A stretch of DNA of 51,262 nt from Nitrososphaerales archaeon (GCA_030037995.1 JASHPQ010000187.1:1-51262); one strand, 5' to 3'. Positions 25,691 to 34,552 are shown, counted from the first letter of the stretch. The notes: generated from the sequence alone by a model not told the origin. Made by a program: numbers and translations.

Positions 25691-25742
25691 CTCCGCCCAC
25701 CGCGCTCCACCAAAAAAAGTGACAGGAATAAAATCCAGTTTT

Positions 25743-26249
25743 CTAGACGGGTTTGTTCACGTCAAATTTGGTATCCACTTTGATCAGACCAGTCGCCAGG
25801 TGAACTTCGGCCTCTCTGACTCCCGGGATGGATTTTATTTTCTGGGAAGCTTCGTTCATCGATGTCATGCTCTCGTAATGGGCCACGACGATCAGATCAT
25901 GCTTCCCTGTCGCTTGGAGGATGTGCTTTGTTTCCTCAAGGACGGCCAGTTTTTCAAAAACTTCCTTGAGCTGGTTCGGTTCTGTAGTTATCATCATAAT
26001 TGCCGCAAAGGGAAGACCGATTAGCCGAGGATTTAAGAGCGCGGTAAATTCTTTGATAACGCCACTTTTTTTCAAACGCTCTATTCTGTATCTAATAGTG
26101 TTCTCGTTGTAGCCAGTCTTTCTCGAAATCTCTGACGCGGATTCCCTTGCATTGTCCTGGAGTATTGTGAGCAGCTTTCTATCTAGATCGTCTAGACTAG
26201 GCTGCTTAGCTTTTTCTTCCGCTACTACTTCATTCATGGATGCGGGCAC
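25743..26249 (-). CDS. Lrp/AsnC-family transcriptional regulator
   Basis: 168 residues from a GTG, or 164 from the ATG at 26237. The N-terminal helix-turn-helix is LDDLDRKLLTILQDNARESAS followed by EISRKTGYNENTIRYRIERLKKSGVIKEF. The C-terminal RAM/ACT-like domain contains AAIMMITTEPNQLKEVFEKL, GKHDLIVVAHYES and IPGVREAEVHLATGLIKVD. Family members are small-molecule-responsive dimers or octamers, often sensing amino acids. It begins 11 nt after tmk and is followed after 52 nt by the ctaB pair, so a single transcript is possible. The target is unknown. Confidence 0.92.
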   Translation of the reverse strand: MPASMNEVVAEEKAKQPSLDDLDRKLLTILQDNARESASEISRKTGYNENTIRYRIERLKKSGVIKEFTALLNPRLIGLPFAAIMMITTEPNQLKEVFEKLAVLEETKHILQATGKHDLIVVAHYESMTSMNEASQKIKSIPGVREAEVHLATGLIKVDTKFDVNKPV

Positions 26250-26260
26250 TGCTCCAGAAC

Positions 26261-26938
26261 TCAGGTCGTTTCACCCTCTTTCACAGCGATTTTTGGATCG
26301 TTTGAAGCAAGTTTGATTCCGAAAATCTTTCTTTCTCCATCCAACAAGGCCGTAAGGGTTTTCATAATTTCGTAGTGGATAATCTCTACATCCCGCTCGG
26401 CGTTCATCGTTATCCATCTGGTCGAGGAGGCCATAGCATCGTACATCTGAGACACTCTGCTCAGAAACTTGGGATCTGCCTCGAGGCGGTCCCTGGAGGC
26501 CTTTCTTATCAACGATAGTTCGGGAGTGATCCTGAGGTAAAAAACATAATCCGACTGCGGCATACGACTTTCCAGCTGCTCCAACCACAACCGTGGCAAC
26601 CCATCGGCCACTCCATACGCGATGTTTGACTCGCAATATCTGTTCAGTATGACGAATTTCTTTTCCGAGATCCATCGGTCAATCGACGGTTTGAATTCGT
26701 ACCTATTTGCGGAATAAAGCAAGTGCATAGTTTCCGGGTTGTATTCGTGCCGTCGAATCAAATAATTTCGGATCTCCTGACCGATCGGGGTCGAATATTC
26801 TGGAAAGCTTAAGAATTCAAAAGCGACGCCACTTTTCCTGAGACTATCGCAAAGCAACCTCGATTGGGTATTTTTTCCCGAAGCGTCTATACCCTCGAAA
26901 CTTATCAAGACGCCGCGGTTGCTAGAAAGCGCGCTCAA
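26261..26938 (-). CDS. tmk: Thymidylate kinase
   Basis: Phosphorylates dTMP to dTDP with ATP. 225 residues from a TTG. P-loop GIDASGKNT at 16-24, then FLSFPEYSTPIGQEIRNYL (substrate side), ANRYEFKP, FVILNRYCESNIAYGVADG with the DR(Y)-type motif replaced by NRY, and the lid region ASRDRLEADPKFLSRV. Longer than bacterial Tmk by a C-terminal tail of about 25 residues. It diverges from hef with only 39 nt between the start codons. On the minus strand a TATA-like CCTTTTATG lies about 30-35 nt upstream. Confidence 0.85.
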   Translation of the reverse strand: MSALSSNRGVLISFEGIDASGKNTQSRLLCDSLRKSGVAFEFLSFPEYSTPIGQEIRNYLIRRHEYNPETMHLLYSANRYEFKPSIDRWISEKKFVILNRYCESNIAYGVADGLPRLWLEQLESRMPQSDYVFYLRITPELSLIRKASRDRLEADPKFLSRVSQMYDAMASSTRWITMNAERDVEIIHYEIMKTLTALLDGERKIFGIKLASNDPKIAVKEGETT

Positions 26939-26977
26939 CCGACAACCGCCTTTTGAGGCTCTTGACTCATAAAAGGA

Positions 26978-29371
26978 TTGAATTATCTATTTAATACTTG
27001 GATTTCGCAATTTCTTGGCTGGGAATTGGAGCAGCAGCAGAAAGCGTACGGAGGGCCAAAGTTTGTTGAACTTCCACTGATAAAGCCGCAACTTCTGGAG
27101 GAGCGCGCTTACCAGCTGGAGGTAGCAAGATCATGCTCCGTAGAAAATACTCTGATTATGCTCCCCACGGGTCTTGGAAAGACTGCGATTGCGGTGTTGA
27201 TAGCCGCAGATTTTCTTTCGAGGGGCCCTGACTCGAGAGCCCTCGTGCTAGCTCCTACGAGAGTTCTAGTAAACCAGCACCATTCTTTCTTCTCGAAGTA
27301 TTTGGACATTCCGGCTGGGGAAATCGCGATCCTGACAGGCGAAGACTCTATTGAGGTTAGGGATTCTGCCTGGTCCAAGAAGCTCGTCTGTGCCACCCCC
27401 CAGGTTGCAGTGGTGGAGTTGCAGAAACGAAGATTCAAAGTGGAAGATTTTTCGCTAATAATATTCGACGAAGTGCACAGGGCCGTCGGCAATTATGCCT
27501 ACAGCCTGATCGCCTCCGCGTACAGCGAGTTCAGGCCAAGCGGCCGCATCGTCGGTATGACTGCTTCGCTGCCTTCTGATAAGACCAAAATTGAAGAGAT
27601 TATCTCGAAGCTTAAGATCACGAAAATAGAAACACGTGACGAAAAGAGCGTTGATGTAAAGCCATTCGTGTTCAAAACTGACGTAGACTGGATCGAGGTC
27701 GAGCTCCCCCCGCCCTTGAAATCCGTTCAAGAGCTCCTTCGGTCATCGCTGAACTCCAGATTGAAAATGATAGAGGACGCATCGCTGATTCACAGAAATA
27801 ACTACGGTTCAATCACTCTCAAAGATCTTCTTAAGCTCCGGACGAAGATAGACCATATCCAGAGCTCGCAGCTGAGAAACGCACTTTTCAGCAGCATCCG
27901 ACTACATCATGCCCTAAATCTGATCGAAACTCAGAGCCTTTCTGTATTCACGAAATTCATGGACAGACTAAATGAAAGGAAGCGAGGATTTGGAATGTCC
28001 GAACTTCTGAGCGATCAGCGGGTCAGGGAGGCCTACGAACAAGCGAAGGCAATTCTGATCAATGGAGGCGAGCATCCGAAGATTGGTAAGACCCTTGAGC
28101 TCGCAAATTCGATCAAAAACGGCGAAAGAGGAATAATCTTTGCAAGCTACCGCGACACCGTGGAGCAGATCTGCTCGGAGCTCATGAAGAATGGTTTCAA
28201 AGCCGGCTATCTGATAGGTAAAAGTGGAGAAAGTGGCCAGAGTCAGAAAAGCCAAGTTCGTTCGTTGCAGCAGTTGAGGGACGGAGTCTATGACATTCTG
28301 GTAGCCACTCAGGTGGGCGAGGAGGGCCTCGACGTTGCCGATTGCAACGTGGTGATCTTCTACGACAACGTGCCCAGTGCAGTGAGATTCGTGCAGCGGA
28401 AGGGGAGAACGGGAAGACAGAAGGAGGGACATCTGTACGTGTTGATTACGAAGGGGACCCGCGATGAAGCGTACTATTGGCTGAGTAAAAAGAGGCTCGG
28501 AGAAACGAGAAAATTCGCTACAACGCTGGTTCAAGCAAAGACTGGGAAGACAGGTCCCCTTGATCAATTTGTAGCCCCCTCGATAGAGAATATGCCCCTT
28601 GTCTATGCGGATACGAGAGAAGCATCCGAATTGATTGAGAAAATAAGACAGCGGGGAGCCAGGCTGGAGGTAAAGCAACTCGACTTTGGCGACTTTGTGG
28701 TTTCAAGCGAGATTGTTATTGAAAGAAAAACTCTGGACGATTTCGTAAAATCCATTTACGACGGGAGGCTGTTCAAGCAAATGGCTAGCATGAACGAGAA
28801 ATATTCCAGACCTATACTGGTAATTCAGGGAGACAAAAAACATTTGTCCGGCATCGGCGAGCCAGCCTTCTACGGGGCGCTCGCAAGCATACTGGCTGAT
28901 TTCAAGGTGCCTGTCTTTTTCGCCCTAAACGAAAGAGAGGTGGCAGAAATAATTTATCACATTGCAAGGAGGGAACAGATGGAGAAAAAGAAAGAGACGA
29001 GGATCAGGGAAGGACGAAAGCCGGCGACCCTGGCTGAAAACCAGAGGTACATCGTCTCCGGAATTCCGGGAGTCAGTGGGGTACTTGCCGACAGGTTGCT
29101 TTCAAGTGTGAAGACTATCGAGAAATTATTTTCCTCCAACGAGCTCGACCTCCTGAAGATCAACGGGATTGGAGAGGTAATGGCAAGGAGAATCCGAGAT
29201 CTTTCCACCGCAAAATACGAGTCAGCAACACCTGCCGAGATCCAGAAAATTGCTGACAAAGATTCACTAGAGCAATACTCTGTCCACGACAACAGGACTC
29301 TGCTTGGTCTCGAAGTAAAAAATAATGATGATGAGGAAAATCTGGACATTCCTCCTCCCAAAGAAGAATAG
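26978..29371 (+). CDS. hef: Hef: fork-specific helicase fused to XPF-type nuclease
   Basis: Acts at stalled replication forks and flap or Holliday-type structures. 797 residues from a TTG at 26978; a TATA-like TATTTAATA at about 26987-26995 makes the TTG at 27026 (781 residues) an alternative. N-terminal SF2 helicase: Walker A LPTGLGKTA (GLGKT at 65-69), DEVH box IIFDEVHRAVG near 160-170, MTASLPSD, and motif VI region FVQRKGRTGRQ near 470. The C-terminal ERCC4 nuclease has GDFVVSSEIVIERKTLDDF near 570-590 with all catalytic acids, then a tandem helix-hairpin-helix (IPGVSGVLADRLLSS; INGIGEVMARRIRDL). Both halves look active. Confidence 0.93.
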   Translation: MNYLFNTWISQFLGWELEQQQKAYGGPKFVELPLIKPQLLEERAYQLEVARSCSVENTLIMLPTGLGKTAIAVLIAADFLSRGPDSRALVLAPTRVLVNQHHSFFSKYLDIPAGEIAILTGEDSIEVRDSAWSKKLVCATPQVAVVELQKRRFKVEDFSLIIFDEVHRAVGNYAYSLIASAYSEFRPSGRIVGMTASLPSDKTKIEEIISKLKITKIETRDEKSVDVKPFVFKTDVDWIEVELPPPLKSVQELLRSSLNSRLKMIEDASLIHRNNYGSITLKDLLKLRTKIDHIQSSQLRNALFSSIRLHHALNLIETQSLSVFTKFMDRLNERKRGFGMSELLSDQRVREAYEQAKAILINGGEHPKIGKTLELANSIKNGERGIIFASYRDTVEQICSELMKNGFKAGYLIGKSGESGQSQKSQVRSLQQLRDGVYDILVATQVGEEGLDVADCNVVIFYDNVPSAVRFVQRKGRTGRQKEGHLYVLITKGTRDEAYYWLSKKRLGETRKFATTLVQAKTGKTGPLDQFVAPSIENMPLVYADTREASELIEKIRQRGARLEVKQLDFGDFVVSSEIVIERKTLDDFVKSIYDGRLFKQMASMNEKYSRPILVIQGDKKHLSGIGEPAFYGALASILADFKVPVFFALNEREVAEIIYHIARREQMEKKKETRIREGRKPATLAENQRYIVSGIPGVSGVLADRLLSSVKTIEKLFSSNELDLLKINGIGEVMARRIRDLSTAKYESATPAEIQKIADKDSLEQYSVHDNRTLLGLEVKNNDDEENLDIPPPKEE

Positions 29372-29499
29372 AGCGCTGGGATTTATCAGAAAAGAAGCTT
29401 ATCTGCGCGTAGTTATTTACAGAGTAAGTTAGTAAAAAAAGGCCAGTCACATTTTTAACTTAAATTTGGAAACGAGATTTCTGGACTTCTGAATCGGTT

Positions 29500-30414
29500 T
29501 TGAAAAAGACTGACAAAATTTGGATCGACGGAGAATTAGTTCCGTGGGAGAAGGCAACGGTCCATGTTATGACTCATTCTCTCCACTACGGCAGCGCGAT
29601 TTTTGAAGGAATCAGGTGTTATGACACAGACAAGGGAACCATGATCTTCCGTCTCGACGAGCACCTCAAGAGATTTTACAACAGCTCGAGAATCTATGGA
29701 ATGCAGATTCCATTTGCTCCGGACGAAGTAGCCAGCGCGATCAAGAGAACGATTCGGGAAAATAATATCAAGGAGTGCTACATTCGGCCAATCGCATTCT
29801 ACGGGTGGGACGAGGTTGGAGTGAATCCTCGCGGAAACCGAGTCCACCTCGCCATTGCGCTTTGGCCCTGGTTACCATACCTCGGCGAAGAGGGATTGAA
29901 GAACGGTGTTAGGTGCAAGATTTCATCCTGGGCAAGAATTGATCCTAGATCTATGCCAATGATGGCGAAGGCTGCTGCAAATTATGCAAACAGTATCCTG
30001 GCTCGGCTGGAGGCTCAGAGCGAGGGGTATCACGAGGCGATCCTGTTGAACAGCAGTGGAATGGTCACGGAGGGAACCGGGGAAAATATCTTCCTAGTAA
30101 GCGGCGGTGTGGTGATGACTCCGCCGCTCAGCGCAGGAATCCTTCCTGGAATAACGCGGCAGTCCATAATTGAGTTGGGGCGAAAGATGGGGTTGAGAGT
30201 AAAGGAAATCAGTCTCAGTCGAAGCGAGCTTCTTCTGTCGGACGAGCTGTTCTTTTCGGGTACCGCCGCCGAGGTCACTCCCATCAGGGAAGTGGACAAT
30301 CAAAAGATTGGGAACGGAGTAAGAGGTCCCGTTACGGAGAAAATCCAGTCGAAGTTCTTCGACATAGTCCGGGGCAAGGATTCCACTTTTTCGACTTGGC
30401 TGGAATCAATTTAG
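29500..30414 (+). CDS. ilvE: Branched-chain amino acid aminotransferase
   Basis: Transfers the amino group between branched-chain 2-oxo acids and glutamate, with pyridoxal phosphate. 304 residues from a TTG (MKKTDKIWIDGELVPWEKA). Fold-type IV features: HSLHYGSAIFEGIRCY near 28-43, YIRPIAFYG near 92, the PLP lysine in SMPMMAKAAANYANS near 155, EAILLNSSGMVTEGTGENIF near 180 and ELFFSGTAAEVTPI near 250. Length and motifs are normal. It is transcribed away from hef in the same direction, with an A/T-rich gap of 128 nt containing TTTTTAACTTAAATTT as a possible promoter. Confidence 0.93.
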   Translation: MKKTDKIWIDGELVPWEKATVHVMTHSLHYGSAIFEGIRCYDTDKGTMIFRLDEHLKRFYNSSRIYGMQIPFAPDEVASAIKRTIRENNIKECYIRPIAFYGWDEVGVNPRGNRVHLAIALWPWLPYLGEEGLKNGVRCKISSWARIDPRSMPMMAKAAANYANSILARLEAQSEGYHEAILLNSSGMVTEGTGENIFLVSGGVVMTPPLSAGILPGITRQSIIELGRKMGLRVKEISLSRSELLLSDELFFSGTAAEVTPIREVDNQKIGNGVRGPVTEKIQSKFFDIVRGKDSTFSTWLESI

Positions 30415-30448
30415 GCCACAATCGCCCAGAATTGTCCAGCATGAAGCT

Positions 30449-30463
30449 ATTGCTATAAGCAAT
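30449..30463 (+). terminator. Hairpin after ilvE
   Basis: Perfect inverted repeat ATTGCT-ATA-AGCAAT 35 nt beyond the ilvE stop. No T-tract follows, so it may be a processing or stability hairpin rather than a true terminator, or an operator for the next gene. Confidence 0.3.
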
Positions 30464-30627
30464 GCGCTTAAAGATGACAAGAGTAATAAGGTTGACTCGC
30501 GTATACTATTAGTAATGAGTTCTAGTGAGTCTATTTTCAAACAAATTGCTTTCGCTTTTGTTGAATTCGTGACAGATTTTGCAATTACGACCAGAATTGT
30601 TCGTCTGGGGAAGCTTCGGATGGTTTC

Positions 30628-31206
30628 TTGGTGACAGCTTTGTCCGAACATATTGGTACGCGGCAGCTCTACCCGATCAAAGGCGGATATTACGTCCCAG
30701 CAGAAACGTTCGTACTTTTGCAGGATTACGAAGAGAAGGATTGGCCGGAAATAGTGTCGATCGTCGCTGGCTACACGAATGGCTACAGTGCAAAGGTTTG
30801 TCTTTCGCAAGAGGAGTCAGATGTGCTTCTCAGCAAGTTTCAGAAAAAGGAAAGGATTGAGCTCGAACTGGACGAGAGAATGCAGAAGATACTGATTGCC
30901 CTGGTCGAGAGATCGCCAAGGCGAATCTGGGAAATTGCCGAGATCGTAGAACCACCGCTCCAGCGCGGCAGGAAAATAATTCCGAGCCCGTTCCTTCGAG
31001 CCGCAATTAAGCGGATGAATGGCACGCTCGTGATGAGTACGAAGAGCGAGGTGGAGATTACTGACTCGGGCCTGAAGGCCATCTCCAAAGCCGTGGGGAC
31101 AACACGCGTTGCAAAGGCGAAGAAAGATGGAGCTGTCGCCAAAGCTGCAAGAGATCAAGACTTGCAGATGAGACGAGAGCAAAACCTTTCGCAAAGCTTG
31201 CTCTAA
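30628..31206 (+). CDS. Hypothetical protein with a winged-helix-like C-terminal part
   Basis: 192 residues from a TTG; a second TTG four codons later fits equally (SEHIGTRQLYPIKGGYYVP). The N-terminal 80 residues contain YPIKGGYYVPAETFVLLQDYEEKDWPEI split over a beta-rich domain. Residues about 85-150 look like a winged helix: LDERMQKILIALVERSPRRIWEI, FLRAAIKRMNGTLVM, EITDSGLKAI. The C-terminus is Lys/Ala/Arg-rich and probably disordered or nucleic-acid-binding. No family recognised. hflX follows on the same strand after 107 nt. Confidence 0.65.
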   Translation: MVTALSEHIGTRQLYPIKGGYYVPAETFVLLQDYEEKDWPEIVSIVAGYTNGYSAKVCLSQEESDVLLSKFQKKERIELELDERMQKILIALVERSPRRIWEIAEIVEPPLQRGRKIIPSPFLRAAIKRMNGTLVMSTKSEVEITDSGLKAISKAVGTTRVAKAKKDGAVAKAARDQDLQMRREQNLSQSLL

Positions 31207-31313
31207 AGGTTCAGCTGATGTAAAGGTTCTAGTTTTTCGGGGACCTGGCCTTCTTCTAAGAACGTAAGACGTGTCATAGACAGAGATCATCGAATGCGGT
31301 ACCTCCCTAGGAA

Positions 31314-32549
31314 ATGAATTGCGAGATGGCCAAGTCAATGAACGAACAGCAACCCGAAAGTCCTACGGAGGACGACTCTCACCACTCCACTATTGGAAAG
31401 AAGGTCATTCTCGTTACTTACCCGGACGAGTTTACGAAAAATGAGGCAATAGGTTTGGTAGAGGCTGCTGGCTATCGCATCTCGAATATTTTGGTCCAGA
31501 AAAAACTCAATCACCAACAGTACGGCGTGGGAACTGGCAAAGCTGAAGAAATTCGCGACCTAGCCGCAAACGAAAAAACGGAGATGATAATTGTTGACGA
31601 AAGACTTTCTTCTGGGCAGGCTCACAACCTTGCGAAATTCTGTCATCAGGAGGTAATTGATAGGGAAAGGCTCATTCTTGACATTTTCAACTCCCGGGCA
31701 ACCACAACGGAGGCAAAGCTGCAGGTAAAACTCGCGGAGCTGAAGTACGAGATCCCCAGAGCGAGGGAAGCGGTGAGAATCTCTTTGAAGGGGGAACAGG
31801 CGGGCTTTATGGGAATGGGAGAGTACGCCGTAGACATCAAGTTCAGAGCCCTCAAGAAACAAATGGTGCTGATTCAGAAAAAGCTGGAGGATGCCCGCAG
31901 GAGACGGCAGCTGTTCAAGACCTCGCGAGAAAGACTAAAACTGCCATTTGTATCGCTGGCGGGATACACTAGCAGTGGCAAGACCACTCTGTTCAACAGG
32001 TTCGTTTCGGAAAATAAGGAAGAATCGCCCAATCTCTTCACCACTCTGACGACTACAACTAGAAGTTTTGAACCTGTAACCGGAAAGAAGGTCCTCTTGT
32101 CAGACACCGTGGGTTTCATCAGCAGGCTCCCAACTTACATGGTTGAAGCTTTCAAATCCACTCTTGAGGAACTAACGTATGCTGATCTTATCTTGCTAAT
32201 TCTGGATTCTAGCGAGCCGCTAGGCGACGTAGAGATCAAGTACCGAAGCTGCAGGGAAGTCTTGGATCAACTCCACATTAACCCGGTAAAGATCTTGTGC
32301 GTAATGAACAAGATCGACTTAATTTCGAACGAGACGGTCGCCGAGAAGTCGTCGATAGTTGGAGACCTTCCAACCGTCTCCATCTCGGCCAAGACAGGTG
32401 AAGGCACGAAGAAGCTACGGAGCAGAATCGTCCAGTATGTTTACGATGAGGGAGTTTATCCTAGCCTTGATCTGACGGGTCGGAAAATCGTGTCAGACGT
32501 TCCTGTCCAGACGCTCGATCAGGCAAAGAGCGCGGCAAGCCTCGATTAA
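31314..32549 (+). CDS. hflX: HflX-type ribosome-associated GTPase
   Basis: Binds the large ribosomal subunit and splits or rescues stalled ribosomes. 411 residues, ATG start. The N-terminal HflX domain (VILVTYPDEFTKNEAIGLVEAAG, QYGVGTGKAEEIRDL, DERLSSGQAHNLAKF, FNSRATTTEAKLQVKLAEL) is followed by a coiled-coil arm (ALKKQMVLIQKKLEDARRRR). The G domain has G1 GYTSSGKTTLFN near 217, G3 DTVGFI near 263 and G4 MNKID near 330. The C-terminal extension after the G domain is short. Downstream is a small membrane-protein gene. Confidence 0.93.
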   Translation: MNCEMAKSMNEQQPESPTEDDSHHSTIGKKVILVTYPDEFTKNEAIGLVEAAGYRISNILVQKKLNHQQYGVGTGKAEEIRDLAANEKTEMIIVDERLSSGQAHNLAKFCHQEVIDRERLILDIFNSRATTTEAKLQVKLAELKYEIPRAREAVRISLKGEQAGFMGMGEYAVDIKFRALKKQMVLIQKKLEDARRRRQLFKTSRERLKLPFVSLAGYTSSGKTTLFNRFVSENKEESPNLFTTLTTTTRSFEPVTGKKVLLSDTVGFISRLPTYMVEAFKSTLEELTYADLILLILDSSEPLGDVEIKYRSCREVLDQLHINPVKILCVMNKIDLISNETVAEKSSIVGDLPTVSISAKTGEGTKKLRSRIVQYVYDEGVYPSLDLTGRKIVSDVPVQTLDQAKSAASLD

Positions 32550-32618
32550 ACTTGAGCATTCGGAGCGCTACTAATTTAATCAAGATCCATCGGAAGCATC
32601 GCGAGGCCATTCTTGAGA

Positions 32619-32867
32619 ATGGGAACGAGGTTTTACCTTGAACTAGCAGGAGGCGTACTTCTGATTATTTTCGGCATTCTTTTTCTCCGGTACCTCCCAA
32701 TTACGATTTCAGAGATAACTACGGATTCCATTTTCATCGGAGCAGGTGTTTTGATCATCCGGAGAGCAATCCTTAGTCGAAGAGTCGGGAAGATCGAACA
32801 GCCTCTCGGCAAGAAGAATCACAAGAGTCCGAGTACAAAAACTGGCGCGAAGAAAATTCGGCAGTAG
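32619..32867 (+). CDS. Small membrane protein, 82 residues
   Basis: ATG at 32619, with a TTG two codons earlier. Two hydrophobic spans: YLELAGGVLLIIFGILFLRYL and TTDSIFIGAGVLIIRRAIL (about 6-25 and 33-50). A strongly basic tail follows (GKKNHKSPSTKTGAKKIRQ). No family recognised. It follows hflX by about 70 nt and ends just before a hairpin with a T6 run. Confidence 0.5.
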   Translation: MGTRFYLELAGGVLLIIFGILFLRYLPITISEITTDSIFIGAGVLIIRRAILSRRVGKIEQPLGKKNHKSPSTKTGAKKIRQ

Positions 32868-32898
32868 GATCCTCTTGGAATAATAGGGAGGGGTTCAT

Positions 32899-32914
32899 GA
32901 TTTTTTGAAAAATC
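32899..32914 (+). terminator. A/T hairpin with T6 tract
   Basis: GATTTTT-TG-AAAAATC, a 7-bp stem whose left arm includes a T6 run, 32 nt beyond the stop of the 82-residue membrane protein. Confidence 0.4.
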
Positions 32915-32990
32915 GAGAAGTGGATCATGTCTCTGAATCCTTATTTCACGACTATCTTTACATTCAAGAAAAGGACATGCTCGAGTTCTA

Positions 32991-33233
32991 TTGAGGCCTC
33001 TTGAACTGGGCGAGAAAAAAGCCCTGTATAGATTTACGAAGACTGTTCTAGTTATAGCCGGAGCTTTTCTGCTCGTACTTGGTGGGTGGTACTTGATCGG
33101 CGGTCTGCTAGGAACCGAACCTGCCCCGCAATTCTGGTTTGGCATCTTCCCAGCGTACATTGGCATGATGATGATTCTGATTTCTTTGGCAATGCGGGTC
33201 GAGTGGTTCACCGATGCGAGAAGGTTTTGGTGA
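32991..33233 (+). CDS. Small membrane protein, 80 residues
   Basis: Starts at a TTG. Two spans (VLVIAGAFLLVLGGWYLIGGL at about 19-39 and FGIFPAYIGMMMILISLAM at about 50-68), a basic N-terminus and an aromatic C-terminus (EWFTDARRFW). The stop (33231-33233) is in the same frame as the following LLM gene, and a second TGA stands at 33237, so it is not a fusion. No family recognised. Confidence 0.5.
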   Translation: MRPLELGEKKALYRFTKTVLVIAGAFLLVLGGWYLIGGLLGTEPAPQFWFGIFPAYIGMMMILISLAMRVEWFTDARRFW

Positions 33234-33299
33234 ATCTGACTCACGACAAGGAAAACTTTTGGCATTTCAATCGAGCCCACGTGGCCGATAAAACTTGCA

Positions 33300-34283
33300 A
33301 TGGAATTATCCGCGTTAGCAGAGCGCGTGAAATTTTCCAATATCTGGGTCCCCGACGCAGGACCGGCTCCTCCTTACAGTGACACGATTGTAACACTCTC
33401 CGCGATCGCCTCGGCCACGTCCAAAATAAAATTCGGAAGCGCCATACTGAATTTTTACACCAGAAATCCGGCGTGGATCGCATCCAGCTTTCTTGCACTG
33501 TCTGACCTTGGAGGCTTTAAAATACAAAGGAAGGCCAGGAGCTCCTCCAGGCAAAGGGCGGTTCTTGGAATCGGCGTAGGATCCGATTGGAACGTGGCAA
33601 AGTTTGGCATAAGAAAGAGAACTGGAACGATAATTCAGCTTCGAGAAGCGATCGAGTCGATACGTGAGCTCTTTAGCGGGGAGCAGGTCACGGTCAGAAC
33701 GGACGCGTTTGCGATTGAGACAGTCAGTTTATCCAAGGCCCGCAGGAAAATCCCGATCTACGTCGGGACTGGTTCTCCGAAAGGACTGGAAATGGCCGGC
33801 GAGGTCGCTGACGGACTGATTCTAACTGACCGAATTCCGGCAGATACCGAGGAAACCATGAAACACGTGACCTTGGGTCTCAATCTCTCTTCGAGGCAGA
33901 GGAGAGACATTGACGTTGTAAATTCGGTTGTTGTTTCGGTGGACGAGGATCGAGAAAGGGCAAAACGAGCGGTCAAGCCCACTTGTGCTTATCTTGTGTC
34001 GTGGCTTAGTGATGAAAAGGCTGAATCGCATCTAATCGATTTGAAAAAGAAGAACAAGATCTCCCAGCTTATTCAGAGAGGAGATGAGCACTCTGCTGCA
34101 CAGCTCGTGGACGAGAAAATGATCGAGCTACTCACAGCTGCCGGAAATGTGGGTGACTGCATCAAAAAGTGCGAAGAGTACCTTTCCCAGGATGTAAATC
34201 AGCTCGTTTTCTGCGAGCCCTTTGGACCCAAGCCGCAAGAGGGCATTGCAACACTAGCCAACAAGGTGATTCCCAAGCTCTAG
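33300..34283 (+). CDS. LLM-class (F420-dependent-type) oxidoreductase, start uncertain
   Basis: 327 residues from the ATG at 33300, but this start leaves out the first strand of the TIM barrel. In-frame codons 33240-33299 encode TTRKTFGISIEPTWPIKLA, which matches the usual luciferase-like opening, yet no ATG, GTG or TTG lies between the stop at 33237 and 33300. Other family features: SNIWVPDAGPAPP, KIKFGSAILNFYTRNPAWIA, VLGIGVGSDWNVAKFG, IPIYVGTGSPKGLEMAGEVADGLIL. Such enzymes use F420 (or FMN) on diverse substrates. Either the start is non-standard, or there is a mutation or sequence error. Confidence 0.75.
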   Translation: MELSALAERVKFSNIWVPDAGPAPPYSDTIVTLSAIASATSKIKFGSAILNFYTRNPAWIASSFLALSDLGGFKIQRKARSSSRQRAVLGIGVGSDWNVAKFGIRKRTGTIIQLREAIESIRELFSGEQVTVRTDAFAIETVSLSKARRKIPIYVGTGSPKGLEMAGEVADGLILTDRIPADTEETMKHVTLGLNLSSRQRRDIDVVNSVVVSVDEDRERAKRAVKPTCAYLVSWLSDEKAESHLIDLKKKNKISQLIQRGDEHSAAQLVDEKMIELLTAAGNVGDCIKKCEEYLSQDVNQLVFCEPFGPKPQEGIATLANKVIPKL

Positions 34284-34552
34284 CCGAGCATCAACTTAAA
34301 ATACGATAAATCTTGAATCTTTGAACATCGGATAACGTCAAACCAAAAAGTGGTGTAAAGTGATCTCACTCCAATATCTTCAGCCCATGTCGGGCCTGTG
34401 AAACGGACTAGCGTAAGTGTTCCTCGTATCTTCCTGTTCTCTGGTTTCAGATATTCTAGAAGAAAAAGAAGTTGTTTTTTCTTCTGCGGCAACTTGCGGA
34501 CAATTTCGAAAGCAGTCGGACTTTTTTTGATCTGTGGAGCTAGAGTCATCCT
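34284..34552 (+). promoter_or_regulatory. 269-nt leader region of the aro operon with two inverted repeats
   Basis: Contains TATA-like stretches (near 34296, 34372 and 34450), a short dyad AGTGA-TC-TCACT at 34359-34370, and a 10-bp A/T-only-type hairpin at 34458-34485 (AGAAGAAAAA, 8-nt loop, TTTTTCTTCT) whose right arm follows a T-run, 68 nt before the aroF ATG. The hairpin could end the upstream transcript or act in the aro leader. Which TATA box is used cannot be told. Confidence 0.4.

Noticed and set aside
27968-28678. 236-codon minus-strand frame inside hef
   Set aside because: Shadow of the helicase C-domain; no start signal or recognisable sequence.
32991-34283. Small membrane protein and LLM gene being in the same frame suggested a broken fusion
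   Set aside because: Two stop codons (33231 and 33237) separate them, and the membrane protein has a natural two-helix length; a fusion of these domains is not known to me.
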